Part shown: positions 35,111-48,065 of the stretch, piece after piece
How positions within the stretch are numbered: position 1 is the first letter of the stretch
Layout of the letters: each line of letters starts with the position of its first letter
Assembly (NCBI GenBank): GCA_020086605.1
Contig: JACBWW010000004.1
Coordinates: forward strand, 41,076,465-41,140,464
Direction: 5' to 3'
From: Lanius collurio
Lineage: Eukaryota; Chordata; Aves; Passeriformes; Laniidae
DNA: 64,000 nt
Made by a program: the position numbers and the translations under genes
The notes under the pieces: model-generated
Seen by the model: the letters and a program-made list of their open reading frames with translations, nothing else
Told to the model about the DNA's origin: nothing
Databases searched by the model: none

Positions 35111-36695
35111 GTTTTCTCCTCTACTATTCAGCTGCTCTTTTTTGAGGCAAAATACTATAAAATAAATGTTAAATTGCAGGCAAATCGACAGGCTGTGTAG
35201 TGTCTCTTGCACTTTGAAAAAAAAAATTGAGTAGGGAGGTGATCTTACGTGGTTTGTCAGGTTCTGTGTTTTGTGACCTGTCACTCATGGAAATAACCAG
35301 AGTGAGCCTGAATGAGCTGGGATGCTATTAGTGCTAAAGTCAACCTCCTGTTCTTGTACATCAGGAAAATGTATGTTTTGTCAGAAGACAGAGAGCTGCA
35401 TAAACATGAGTTTCCTTCTCCAGTCACTGGAGGAAGTTGCTGACTACTGAAGGGTGAGGGTGGCTCTGTGCTGTCAGCAGGCCAAGGAAGCCATGCTCTG
35501 AAACCCCCCTGCAGCCACAGCCTGCTGACGTCTCCCCCAGACTCCTCTTTTGGAGTCAGTGATCTGCTGTGATCCACAATGCCTGTGCTCAGTCTGTCAG
35601 AGCTCCAGAACCCATCACTCTCAGGGGACACTTCCTGGAATTGGTTCAAGGAATGTGTGGTGGGACTGGGTACGCTCTGGTTGTGTCTGCAGCAAAGTGG
35701 GAATGGCAGCTATTGGGCAATGCCAAATTATTTTTTAATACCAAGGTATAGATGTCTATCAGTGATGCTGGCCTGTGTAGACTTTATGGAGTTTGTTTCA
35801 GACCTGGGTCTGTTTTCTGTCTCAGTACTAATAAAAGACAAAGGTCTTTCATGTACATGCAATATATTAAACTGAACTCAGCTATGGTGTTGGTTTGGTC
35901 TGTTTTGATAGTAGAAACTTTAGACTTCATGTTCTTCGATTTTTTTTGATGTAATTTATTCAAAATAACATATGCTCTGCTTTAAAACCCAGTTACCAAT
36001 GAGGTGTCAAAACCACAATCTTCGATACAATTTAAATTTAACATGCTAAGAGGATCAGTTTGTGAGTTCTAGGCCATAAGCAGGAAATAAAACAAAGGGA
36101 TTTTTTAAAAAAACGTTTTAATTATTATTGTTATTTTGTGAGGGAAGAGTGCTTGTTTGTTTATTTTTATTCTTTGTTAGCTTTAAGAATTATTGTTTTA
36201 AATCTAAGAGAGTCAACAGGGACTTTGGTATCTCTGAAAACCAGGTTTCTGAGTAGTTCAGTAATCTCTGGAATAATTTTTTATATCAAGAAGTCCAGTA
36301 AAATTTAAAATGTTTACTCTTAACTGAGTTTCCAGGACTTTAACTATGCAATCAACAGATAGAGTATGTTTACATATTGGTAGCAGTCAGTGAGTCACTA
36401 TTTAGTATTTACATTCAGTGATGATGTTGATACCAGATTGTGATATTTCTGCAAGTTCCATATGGGGTTTTTTTTGCACTGTTGGTCTAACAGCCAAGTT
36501 TATCTCATCTTGTACCTACAGTATCTAAAGGATATTTCTATAGATTTTGTTTGAAGGACAAAATTGAATTCTCTGAAGCAAAGCATATGTGGGGAAATGG
36601 TTGCATGACGTCTTTTGGCAGTATTTAATTGTGGCAAATGCTGAAATTATTGGAGAATTTTCAGAGCAAAGCGTTGCCTATCTGAAGTAAGAACT
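35111..36695. other. Intergenic sequence, no gene seen
   Basis: Mixed composition; 35,280-35,720 is GC-richer with several overlapping short ORFs (60-120 codons), none with recognisable content. The remainder is AT-rich. Confidence 0.5.
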
Positions 36696-36860
36696 TGTGG
36701 TGGGTTGACCTTGGCTGGATGTCAGGTGCTCTATCACTCCCCTCCTCAACTGGACAAGGTAGAGAAAATAAAACGAAAGGCTCATGGGTTGATATAAGGG
36801 CAGCGAGAGATCAATCACCAGTTGCTGTCACAGGCAAAAGAGACTTGAGTTGGATCTGTT
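36696..36860 (+). mobile_element. Fragment of an avian ERV LTR
   Basis: Starts TGTGGTGGGTTGACCTTGGC and continues with GATGTCAGGTGCTCTATCAC, CTCCTCAACTGGACAAGGTA and GATATAAGGGCAGCGAGAGA, words I recognise from a common bird LTR. Truncated: the following sequence switches to a CR1 fragment. Confidence 0.6.
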
Positions 36861-37065
36861 ACCCAAGATTTACCCACTGGTAAATCAGTGCTGGCTACTC
36901 CTGATGAACTTGCTTGTCCTTCATGTCCCTTAAAATGTATTCCAGGATTGGGTGCTCCATCACCTTCCCTGGTATTGAAGTGAGACTGACAAGCCTCTAC
37001 TGTCCTGTGACCTTCCCTTAGAGGAAGTATGAGGATCTCACCTTGTCTATCAATTGTTCCAAATA
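36861..37065 (-). repeat. CR1 LINE fragment encoding part of a reverse transcriptase
   Basis: On the minus strand one frame reads LVSLTSIPGKVMEHPILEYI, the well-known region just after the NYRPVSLTS block of CR1 reverse transcriptase. It continues to RDMKDK, then breaks. It is a degraded fragment with no intact ORF. Confidence 0.82.
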
Positions 37066-40000
37066 GTTTGAAACAATTACTTGCAAAGAAGTCTTGCTAA
37101 AAGTGAGTTTGATACTGGAAAAACGTAACCCTTAAAAATCTCTTTCTGTGGCTTAGCAGACTATTTTGATTTATTACGTGCTGCTTAAAATACCAGCATC
37201 TCCAAAATTAAAAAAATGTCAGGAATTATATGAAGTTGCTCTGAATTGTTTGCATGCCTCCTGTCAATTATCTCTGTATTCTCCAGTAAGTATAACAAAA
37301 GCAGTTCCTTAAATAGAATCATTACTCTTAGTTAGTAACTATTAGTTATTCAAAGAGCCGAAGCTAATTGCTTTGTATTCTACTGATCTTTCCTTCCTGC
37401 TGTCTGAGGACATGACTTCTGGCCAAGATCCCAGCAATCCTCCCCCAGATGTCTCCTCATTTCTTTCCTGTGCCAAGGCCTCCCTTGGTTCTGGACCATG
37501 CTCTCTGCTACTGCCTGCTGCACCATCTCCAGGCAGAAAGACTGGAATCACTGGGAGGTGATGAAGAGAAACGTTGGTGTCTCTCGCCCAAGGCAGAGAA
37601 TCTTTCAAGGCACTCTGAAATGGTAAACAGCATTCTGTAGAGGGTTCAGACCTATAGGTGTCCTACTGACCTTAGCTGGATTCCATGACTGAAATCATGG
37701 GATGCAGGAGCTGTTACTGTTATAAGGTGAGCTTTTCCTACAAGGCCTAAAATGCAATCACTTATTTGCAAGATCTGGTTTCCCTGCCTTTCCCTGAGTT
37801 GCAGAGCAAGGCTTCTGCTTTAGGCTAGGGAGCTGTCCTTCAATCTCTAGTGTTCCCCACTTCCATTATTAACGCCTACTATTGCTGGTACTGATCCTTC
37901 TTGCTTCCTAAACAGTGTGGTAAACACTGTTCTGCCAGGCAGGAAAAAAATTATTTGTGTCAATCCAAAGATGAGGATACTGTGAGAGACAGAGACAGCG
38001 CTGGAACTGGATCTGCCTTTACTGATCATTTGGCTGACAATTTATAGCAGGACCTGTGTACCCTTAACAACCATTCACCAGCACAAACTGACACATCCTT
38101 TGTACCAGTCTGTGCTACAGAAAATTAGATATGGGTTTATGGTTGTTTTATTCACCTTTAAAATCTGTCAGTCTGAGTGACTAGCTGCTTTATTCATGGC
38201 AAAGACAAACCTTGATTAAGAAGCCATCTTCTCTGAGTGCTCTGTTTCTGTCACCTACTCCATTTGGCTTTGCAGTGTCAGCTGTGTAGGCCTTTGTGCA
38301 GACTGAGTAGGTATCACAGAACTGCAGCCATTTCTCCTGAGAACAACTTTGTGCTGCTGGAAGGTAATTCCTACATCTTCCTCTGGGGTAAAAACTTGGA
38401 GGAAGTGCTGGCCATGTTGAGCTTTGGCCTCTTTGAAGGTAAGGAGGATGGCAGCCATTCTGAACTAATGGTTATCATGTTTCTTTGGGGCTGGTTTATA
38501 ACAAAAAGTTGGCATCATTAGAGCAGTTCACAACTTATAAACCTGTACAGTATATGAAGGGTGGAAAGAAACTGATTTGGTGGTGCACTGCCCCCTCTGA
38601 AAAGCATCCCCTCTGAGGAGTATGTAATACTGTACAGTTGCTTCCCCTCTGTGAAAGGAACCTCCTAAAACTGCAGATGGAGGAAGTCTTATATGACAGA
38701 TAATTTAGAAAGGAAATCCTTGCATTAAGCATAGCAAGTACATAAAATATGGTCAAGATGTATTTTTACTCTACTGGTCTATTTGGCACTAGATAAATAG
38801 TCACTTAAAACAGGGACTCTTCAGATTCACTTTAGTTTGTGTGTGTGGGGGTCTCCATTTCTGCTTGAGAGGCTTGGACAGGAGTCTTCCTTCCCAAGCA
38901 GCCTAGGAGAAGGATATAACTCCATGTCATGATATTTCATATGAAAATGCTACCTTCAGAAAGTCAAAGTGGAAGTGTGTAGATGATCTTCCTCAAAACT
39001 AATCACAGAAATCTATATAAGCAGAAGTAAAAAGGTTTGGTAAATGGTATAGTAGCATATAATAGATGGATGGTGTAACAGCAACATTTACTCTTGTCTG
39101 TCCATGGGCAAAAGTCTCTGGGTTTCCCTCAGTGTGTGACCGGAAATCCGCTTTATCATCCAGAGAATCCGTGTGCCTTGGCACTTCTGCAGTTTAAACT
39201 TGATTGCCCACCCAGAACTCCCTATTGTAATCCTCAGGTTAACTTGGCTGCTTCTGCATGCACTCTACTGTCCCTTAATTGATTAATATTGCTTCATTTA
39301 TAAAGTTCCACCGACAAGAGGTGACATTTGTATGGTTGCATTTGGATGGTGTTTGATATATTGCTGAGTACAGAATGGCTGTCAGATTTGTCAGCACAGT
39401 AACAGCAGTGCCCATATTTTATATGCAATTGTGCAAAGTGATTTGGGCATTTCTGAGTTTGAAAGCCGAAAAATTCTTCTTTGATCCGCATACAAATTAA
39501 TTATGTAGAAAAAAGGTTCACAGGTTTTCCCTTTTGGCTTTACACATAACAGGAAAAAAAATGGACCTGACATACATAGGCAAAATCTGCTGCTTCATAG
39601 GAATCATTCTCTGGATTTACACAGGTGTCACACAATAACATTTATCTATTTGTAAAAATACAAAAAATCATATTAATATTTGTTGATGTAAGAACTGCAC
39701 AAACATGACTGGTACACTCCTGATAAGTTGTAAGCAAGAGGTTTTGTGTTTGCTGTTGGCAGGAGCAGATGTGCCTACTGATAGGTGCTTGGATTTTTCT
39801 GAATACCTGCTTATACATGAGCAGGTAAATTATTTCTAGAAATCTCAACACCAAATAATTTAATTTGCCTCATTTAATTTAAAATTATCGTTAATCATGC
39901 GGAAAAGGAAACAAAGAGCTGTGAGGGACAGGATTTTTTTTTTTCCTTTTTGCTGTAATTATTTTTAAGAAAAGCAAATACACAATTTCAATGAAAGGCT

Positions 40001-40099
40001 CTAATTTCCATTTCTTTTTTTAAGATTTTTGATATTTAGTGTGGTCTTTAATGATGATTTTACCAATGCCTTCTTAATATCCTTGTGTTTCTTTATCTG
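37066..40099. other. Intergenic sequence, no gene seen
   Basis: No repeat family or exon recognised. Short overlapping ORFs around 37,342-37,640 and 38,237-38,521 carry no recognisable domains. Confidence 0.5.
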
Positions 40100-41320
40100 G
40101 CATTTTTAAAAGAAAACTTAAGAGCAATGAATCAAGGCCTGATTTACATCCAAATTCGAGTTTTGGAGTAACTGTTTCTGTGCTACTGGACTTTTGGACC
40201 CAGACAGAACTTCCAAAGGAGGATGCAGCTTCTCAAGTCTGAGGCAGCCTGGAGTGCCTGAGCCTGGGGCATTTAGTCTTCTGGCCTGCCCAGAGCTGTG
40301 CAATCATTGAGGAGCTGTGCCTCCCGGTGAAAGAGCTGTGGGAGGAGGTCCATGAGCTGTGAAGAATCTGAAAGGATGAGGAAGTGATCAAATGGCAATT
40401 CTCTGAGGCCCCAGCTAAAAATACTGCCAGAGCAAGGACGACCTGAGAAGTATCAGGCGTGGCTGAAGGGCAGTGAGGCAGTGATGAAGACTTTGGGGAT
40501 GGATGTGGTGTTCTCCTTGATTCTGTCAGTGAGGGGAAGGGTCTGAAGATGACTCAGATCCCTCAGGTTAACAGCTAGTTGTTCAGCTGGTGTTGGCAGC
40601 AGGGCTTCAGTGTGTATGGCCATTGGACCCTCTTTGAGGGTCCAGAGCTGCTTGTAAGAGACAGGATCCAGCTGACTGAATGAAATTTAAACTAGAAACA
40701 ATGGGGAGGGATTTATTCCTCAGGAATCAACTAAGTAAGTCAGGGAGAGGGTTGGCAAGCCAAGACCCCAAGTGGTGGAAACTGAAGTGGCAAAACAATC
40801 AACAAAGCAGAGCTGCTTTGGAGCCTCGAGCTTAGACACATGAAGAAGAAAGTGCCTGCAGAGCAGTTGTAGCGTAGCAGCTGTCTTGCCTGTTCTGAGG
40901 AATCAGCATTCCTGGGCGCTGCTCTGGAAGGCCTGCACACTGATGAATGCAGCATGGGGAACAAGCAGAAGTTAAAAGTCTTAGAGTAGTTACAGATCCA
41001 TCACCTCTCTGATGTCATGAAGACACGGTTGGATAGGTCACATACTTGGAGTGCACCAGAGGAGGGACTCACCAAGACAAAATCCAGCTGTTGATGCACA
41101 CAGTTTTCTCTCACAAATCCAATACTTTTTCAAAGTGGGCATAATCCAGTGTGATTTCCCACTGCTGTAAAAGGAGAACTAAGGTTATAGCAAAGATGAG
41201 ATAATGGTGATCATAAAGGAGAAAGTGGCAAATATAAGAAACAGAGGATCCAAATTTGCTGAAGGTGTTGGTAAGAGAATGATCTTGCTTAATAAAGTTT
41301 TTCCTCTGTTTAAATCTTAG
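40100..41320 (+). repeat. Probable degraded CR1 LINE 5'/ORF1-endonuclease region
   Basis: Contains GAGGAGCTGTGCCTCCCGGT, GAGCTGTGGGAGGAGGTCCA and later ACACGGTTGGATAGGTCACA followed by TTGGAGTGCACC, which resemble avian CR1 ORF1 and the start of its endonuclease region. No open frame survives. Boundaries and identity are uncertain. Confidence 0.42.
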
Positions 41321-41747
41321 ATGTTTTTATTTTTGAAATGTTTAGCAAACATCTTTAGAATACTGTAGTGAATGAGACAAGTAACTTTAAAAAGTAATGA
41401 AAAATCTTCCAACCATACAGAAAAAAACCCCAATCAATATCAAGCCAGAATTATAAACCACCACAAATACAAGATGCTGAGGCTAGAATGCCAATAAACA
41501 ATAAGAAAATACTTCAGAATATGAGTATAAATTGTGTACTTTGATATCTGCTTATGCTAAAAAGATACACAGTAGTGGAATGCCTATTTCACTACCAACA
41601 TCTGATTGAATTTAAAATAAATATCTTTATATATTTTTATCATAAAATAATAGTGTCATATTTATTGAGGAGCTGCCTGTTCATAAATTAAGGGGTTTGT
41701 TACAAGATGTAGACTACATGAAGCATGTCAGCTAGAAATACTGCTTG

Positions 41748-41778
<31 letters not shown>

Positions 41779-44700
41779 ATGCTAGTAGTCTCATGGGTGA
41801 GTAATTTCTATTTGACATTTCAAGAGCTTAAGAACAACACTAGGTATCTGGAGCTGATATTGAGACAGGGTTTTAACCTCATCCTCATGTGTTTATTTCT
41901 GTTGCTTTAACAGATAGTAAACATTCAGTAAGCTTGGAGTCCAACGTGATAAGATTCTTTAATTTTCCCTCACCAGCCAGGCCATCTAGCCCACATAGTC
42001 TGATTTAATGTACAGAAAAAATTAAAAAGGAAAATATAGGAACTGGATTTGTTTTCATAGTGATAAAGTTTTATGGACAAACTCTTGCTGTGTGTAGAGT
42101 ATGAGTGAGCACACTCTATGTGGCATGCTTTTGTGGAAAAAAGGAATGGACTCTCCCCTGCCCAGCAGTACAGCAGATCAACAAATAACCTGCTCATTTT
42201 TCAGAGCTGGAAATGCAGGGGAAGGCATTCACAGCAAGGAACTCCCAAACTCAGGTTAATGAGCAGTCTTACTGCACCTAAAAGACAAATCACAGATGGG
42301 TGTTAACAGTTCTCGGTTTGTAGCATGTGCATGGAATAGATGGAGGACGTTTAGTTTGAATCAAGCAAGATACTCTGCATTTTTAGCATTTTTTTTAAAG
42401 GCAGTTTACAGCATCTGGAAAATGTAGACTGTAGATTTCTGTCAGCTACTAAGAACCGTGCTATTACCTACTGACTAGAAACCATTTTAGTGTTAACTTA
42501 AGCTCATCTAAACAAGATTTTAATTTCAAATAATAGAAGTAACAGTATTCTGTTATTCCTGTTTGTTGCTTAATATGGTCAGTAATCCACATCGTATCTT
42601 ATTTTCTATGTGATGGAAATGTCGGAATAATGAAAGAAATGCAAGACAAACAGAAAAGAGAATTTTCTCCAGTCATTATAACTATCCCTAATAGATGAGC
42701 AGAATGACTATTCATAGTGTCGAGCAATACCAGGCAATCTGTTCTGGGGCATGGAATAACTCTGTTGTTTTTTTTACTGACGGGAACATTTGTCATTTGC
42801 AATTGCCAGACTGTACATATGTTGGCATTAGATAAATTCTCAATGTGCTTCTTGAATATTTTCTGCCTACCAAATGATTTGTGGCTGAAAACAAATCTGG
42901 GGAACTCCTGTCTTCTCTAATAAGCTAATCAGAGAGTTCTGTTCCTTCCTCAGTCTGTGGGAGTACAAACCTATATCTCTTATGTTTCACCAGGGTGCAA
43001 TGATTGCCATTAAACTGCCTTCTAGTCTGTGCAGAAATTCTCCTTTTTACAGTCTTATCGATGCTGGGACACAGTGCAGCAAGATTCATGGAAGGGAAAT
43101 AAAGCAAATGAGAAGGATCACGGCCCTCAAGCTTCTGGGATGGGCATTCATCTGGGAGGTTGAAATAGATCTCTCTTAGGCCCTGCAAAAACCATAGCTC
43201 AGTAATTTTATGTTATGCTGTCATTTAAACCCAGGAGTAATCCTGTAATTACCTGTGTTACACTGTCACTAGCATTATTATAATTTAACACATACTTGGG
43301 TGCAGCTTAAAAAGAATTAAATTGTCCATCCTAATGGACTTAGCATAACACTAGGAGGAGTTAGCCTAGACTAGGGAGGTTCATTAGCAGGGTTCAAGGG
43401 AGGTTCGTGGCTGTAATGCTGTGTGCATTACAGACCTTGGCAAAAACAGAAGTACTAAATGCTTACAGATCTCAGTGCTGAAAACCTGAAGCAAATCACC
43501 TGGAATATGTGTTTGCACACATTTTTTTCCCACTATGAACTAATCTAAATGGAAGCAGGGTTTGTTTCCATGTGCATTTCCCGCCACCGCCCCCCCTCCC
43601 ACCCCTGCCAATCATAACCTCAGAAAACTGAAATGTCAGGTTTCTCAGGGGTACATTTTAAGAAATTGCTTGTGTAATCAAATCAGTGCAGTTATCTTGC
43701 TGTTTTTTCTGTCATGGCAGATTTTACTGGCTGACAATAAGAAAGGGAGAACTAATTCCAGATAGTTGTGTGTAATAGTTTATCTCGTTCTGTGTTATTT
43801 AAATAGTCCTGGTATCTGTGACTTCAGCCTGTTACACACAAGGGAAAGCAGCACATGCAAAAATGTGGTAGAAAATTGTCTTTATGTCATTTTCTTTCCA
43901 TCTTCATTCAAGATCAGCTGTGTGGCTGCCTTCTACACTGACTCTCTGAGCCAGTTTTGTGTGCTCACATTGCTTCTAATTTTCTCATGGGTATTAATTA
44001 TAACTTCATTGGCTGGAAGTAGAGTTCCTGCCCTTTTGGAATTGTCATTGTGTTGCTGTTACAGGCATGTCATGATTCCAGAGAGCAAACACTATGCTCG
44101 CTTCCCTCTGGGAGCAGCAGTTCTTTCCTGTTTTGGAGCAATGTCAGTGTCACCTTTAACCACTATCACAAGATTTTCACAACCAGGATTATTATCTTTA
44201 AGTTTGACGTCTCTTTTTTTTTTTTTCCTGAGATGTATTTGCCTCTCCAGGGAAACAGTTATTCTGTATTTCTGCCCACTGTGTCAGACAGAAGGAGAAA
44301 TTTAAAATCTTCCAGTCATCATTATTCTTCCATATATCGAGGGCAAATATGCACTGGATTGACTTAAATACTATAGTTTAAAAAAAACCTAATCATATCA
44401 TGAATTCTCAAGGAACACCAATGAGGTGTCTCATGGTACTGAATGTGAAAGATAAATTATTATATGGGAAGTGTCTGCAAAGCTTAATTTTGGATCAGTA
44501 ATAGGCCATATTTGAACCCTTTCTGTAATTTCAAAGGACTCTGCATAAACCAGCTTTCCCTCCTGGTAATACCCATGAGTAACTTCCTGAGACAGGTTGA
44601 TTGCTGGGGATTGCAACAGGCTCCTGGCAGTTCTGTGGCTGTAGAACCATGAACAATGCCAGGAGAGAAAGTTGGTTAATAAGTTACAGTGCCCTCAGGT

Positions 44701-46040
44701 TGGTTTATTGTGAGTGATCTGGATCATGGTGCATGCTTTACAATGAAGTAGTTTGCAGTGTCTTGTTTGGAGTGCCCATTTTGAAGCGTGTTAGACCATA
44801 TGCAATGAAAATCCAATGGGAAACCAGCAGCTCGTGTAGAAGAGCACATTAATGCAGAAAAGTAAATAACAAATTTTCAGAGGTCACAGACTGGTCTATT
44901 GCCTTTTTTTTTTTTCCTGTGTTCTGGAATTTGCACAGCGCAGTTGGCTGACAGAGGATCTAATTAGAGGTCACACAGGGCATGAGACTGTCAGTTGTCA
45001 CCCTCCTATGGGAACAAGTTTGGGTCTGTATTCTTTGGGCTGGCCCAGGAATAAGGGGAGCAAACATGATAATGAAGAGAGACTGTTATTGTTTGCAGAC
45101 TTCCTGTCCTTCCCCCCTTTCCTTGGTCAATGAATTCCTACCAGGGAAGGGTCCTTCTTATTTTCCATTTCCTGTGCAATGTCTCTATTTTTTCAACCCC
45201 ACTGTATGTTGCCAGTGATTTTTTACAGAATGCTACTGCCTGATGTTTATTCAAATAGTTTCATCTTTGGAACTCAGTATAAAGGCGGTCTGCTGCTTGC
45301 AATTTATCACAAGGCTGGGACAGCAAATGGTGTTAGTTTTGCTGCAGCAGAAAATGGAGGTGACTCATCCATGAGTGCAAAGTTTGCTGGCATTACTGCT
45401 AGAGAGGGAGAGAGAGCTCTGCACTAAACTGCCTCTAGAAATGGTTCCTAGGAAAGGAATTTCCCCTTTCTTTAATAAAATTGAGCTATTCTAACCAGAG
45501 TCACTTAGAATAACCTTTTCAAGCTCCTCCTCTTCCCACTACCCAACTTCATCTCCAGATGGCTGACACAGCTAATCCTCTGCTGTGACAGAGGCTTCTG
45601 TCCACAGTGATGCTTTTGCCATTTGTCTTCTTCCAGTCAACCTTTTTATCCATCTTAATTCACTCCATGTGCTCACTTTCTTCATATCTCTTGAGACAGA
45701 AATGTGCAAAACAAAGTAGGTAGCTGCCAGATCTGAGTCCTGATGTGCATTAGGTGACACTGGTGCTTGACTTGTGTTCTTGGAGACTGGGTGCCAAACT
45801 GAGAACAACTTCCTTCTTCTTAATTTTACAGTGTAGAAATAAAATTATAATTTTAGCAATTCAGTGCATTTGCCAACATCAGCTGATCTTTGAAAATCAT
45901 GTTCCTAGGCAAAGCAATATAAACCAGATTGGCATAAAATAACACATACATTGTAAGATTTACTGTATAAATTAAAATACTGTGTAAATTACTGTTTTAC
46001 CTGCCCTTTCCATCATTCAACTACTGCAGCTTCACTAATT
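41321..46040. other. Intergenic sequence, no gene seen
   Basis: AT-rich, with a 27-base T run at 41,748-41,774. A 179-codon open frame at 43,766-44,305 on the plus strand has a T-rich, low-complexity character and no recognisable domain, so it is not annotated as a gene. Confidence 0.5.
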
Positions 46041-46049
46041 CAATTTATC

Positions 46050-46470
46050 CTGCCGTCTGGCATCTGTACTTTGCCAACGGCGTGGGGGGGAGAAGTGAGA
46101 GAGCACAATGGAGGAGTCGTGACTGAAAAGCTGGGAGCGATCCTGTCGCAGGGGGAGCTGGAAGCGGCTGCTGCAGCAGAGCCGGTGCCGCAGTGAGTCA
46201 GGGAGCCGAGCACAGCCCTCCCAGTGAATCACCCTGGGTATGGGCTACGCCTGACGATCCCTGCACCCGGCGCCGCCGCTGAGAGACTTCGAATTCCTTT
46301 TCAGCAGAGCTGGAAGCCCCAGCCCCCGTCCTCACCGGCACAGCGGGTCCTCTCCGTTTGCCGAGAGAGACCAGGGAGAGCTCGGGCTGGGAGTCTGGGA
46401 GGGTCTTTGCAGCCGGGAGTCTGCGGGAGAGCTGCAAACCTCCCCTTCTGGTATGCGAAGACATGATGGA
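46050..46470. promoter_or_regulatory. Isolated CpG-rich island, possible unannotated promoter
   Basis: About 400 bases with high G+C and roughly 25 CpG dinucleotides, in otherwise AT-rich, CpG-poor DNA. It lacks the TG...CA ends and landmark words of the LTRs elsewhere in the window. Two possible plus-strand splice donors are CCGCA|GTGAGTCA (GT at 46,193) and TTCTG|GTATGCG (GT at 46,451). It could be a promoter with a noncoding first exon, a CpG-island enhancer, or an unrecognised GC-rich repeat. ORFs of 60-88 codons occur on both strands but have no domain. Confidence 0.45.
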
Positions 46471-47904
46471 ACTGATTGCTCGAGCACCTTTGGCCTGGCA
46501 TGATCTTTAAACATCACAAATAACATGTTTTATCTCTGAGTGTTAAATTCGTACCCCTTTGTAGTGGGAAGGAAAAAAAAAAAAAAAGCCTGATAGGATT
46601 CCATCTTCTGGGGCATTATATTCTTCAGTCAGGCTAATTTTCTGCAGATGACTGTACATTTTCATGTTATTGCCAGAACTGTTTTGTTGCTTAAATAACT
46701 TCTACACTTTATATGAAGTCTAACTGTGCTTTAGTAGTGGGTGAATAATAACTTTAGAAAACAAGAATTATTGCTAGAAAGAAGTATACCTTCTAATATT
46801 TTCTATCTCAATAGTTATCCTGATATGCCAAAATGAAAGTAGTGGATGTAGTACTGTTGGGAAGATTCCAGATATATGGATAAAACTATGTAAATGGGTT
46901 TTGTTGAACACCTCTGCAGGAATATGTGTGTATATTCATACACACATACCCACTTTTTAAGCAAAAATAGGTAATTAATAAGCTAATTTTTAAAAAAGTA
47001 TGATTTCCCTGGTATTAACTTAATTTATTGGTCCCACCCAATGTTGAGACATAGTAAACAAAAAACTTCATTGCAGCTGTGTGCACCCAGCTGTGGAACC
47101 AGCACAGTACTTCAGCTGCAATGCATGAATGTGACTTTTTCTGTGTAGAACAGTTGGGAAATTATTTCAGTGCTGAAAAACAGCACTGTTGATAAAACTC
47201 TGTTGATAAAATTAGATCTGATATAAGTATTATTATAAAATGCTTTTCTGTAGAGTATGGCATAAAATCATAGTTCTCCCCTGTCCGTTTTTTTTGGCTT
47301 AGTAGTTTGCTTTTATTCTGTCCATCAGAGAATTTTTAAGGCCGAGACCTTAACACCTCTTAGCCAAGCATTTGAACAAACTCAGAACAGTGTTGTTAAT
47401 CAGTCGTTTTAGGATGGCTTTGAGTATTTTCACAGTCTTGTTTCCAGTAATTTCTCTCATCAGTCTATGACAGAGAAAAGTTAAGCCCAGGGTAGTAAAA
47501 GGGGTGTTGATCTCAGCTGAATTCTGTTCTTGGAAATGGAGGGGACTAAGAAGCAGAAATGTATGTTTGGTATTTAAGTAATGCTGTGGAACAGCTCCTG
47601 AGTATTGCAGCAATCTCGTGAAGTTACATCCCTAGCAAGACATCAGTTATTCCCAATGTTTGGCTTGGTAAACCTATGTTGTCATTATTGAGATATAGGA
47701 TAAAGCACTGAAACTCTAAGGATCTCATGAAAAAATGTCAGCTGATAGTCTGTGGATGTGGGAGTCACTGAAAATAAATAAAGCGGTTGAGGCACTGGAT
47801 TTTAAAATCTGCATGCAAAATTTGTGGAGATACAAGCAAAAAAAAAAAATGGGCCTTTTTTTTTTCAGTGGATGCTAACTCACAGATAATTTGTTTTCCC
47901 CTAT
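46471..47904. other. Intergenic sequence, no gene seen
   Basis: AT-rich, including a 16-base A run at about 46,572. No repeat family or exon recognised. Confidence 0.5.
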
Positions 47905-48065
47905 CCACTGCTTACAAGGATAATAGTGTATTTCTTAATCTTTCTCTGTCATTATGGGGAATCTGTTCCAGTGCCCAACCACCTCTGGGTAAAGAACCTT
48001 TTCCTAATGTCCATCCAGTCTGAACTTTCCTTGACACAGCTTCATACCATTATGTATTATCAAGG
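47905..48065 (-). repeat. CR1 LINE 3'-region fragment
   Basis: Plus-strand words AATCTGTTCCAGTGCCCAAC, CTGGGTAAAGAACCTTTTCC and TAATGTCCATCCAGTCTGAA are the reverse complement of an avian CR1 3' part. The element is therefore on the minus strand and truncated at both ends. Confidence 0.75.

Noticed and set aside
41748..41774. Long T run as a transcription terminator or retroposon tail
   Set aside because: No RNA polymerase III gene or retroposed body lies next to it; it is most simply a homopolymer.
43766..44305. A 179-codon plus-strand ORF with hydrophobic stretches
   Set aside because: T-rich strand bias gives long open frames with Leu/Phe/Ser/Cys-rich translations. No family resemblance (olfactory receptor considered) and no second exon or promoter seen; one such ORF in 64 kb of AT-rich DNA is not surprising.
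46198..46466. ORFs of 80-88 codons on both strands in the CpG-rich island
   Set aside because: Arg/Pro/Ser-rich translations in both directions are typical of GC-rich noncoding DNA; no domain recognised.
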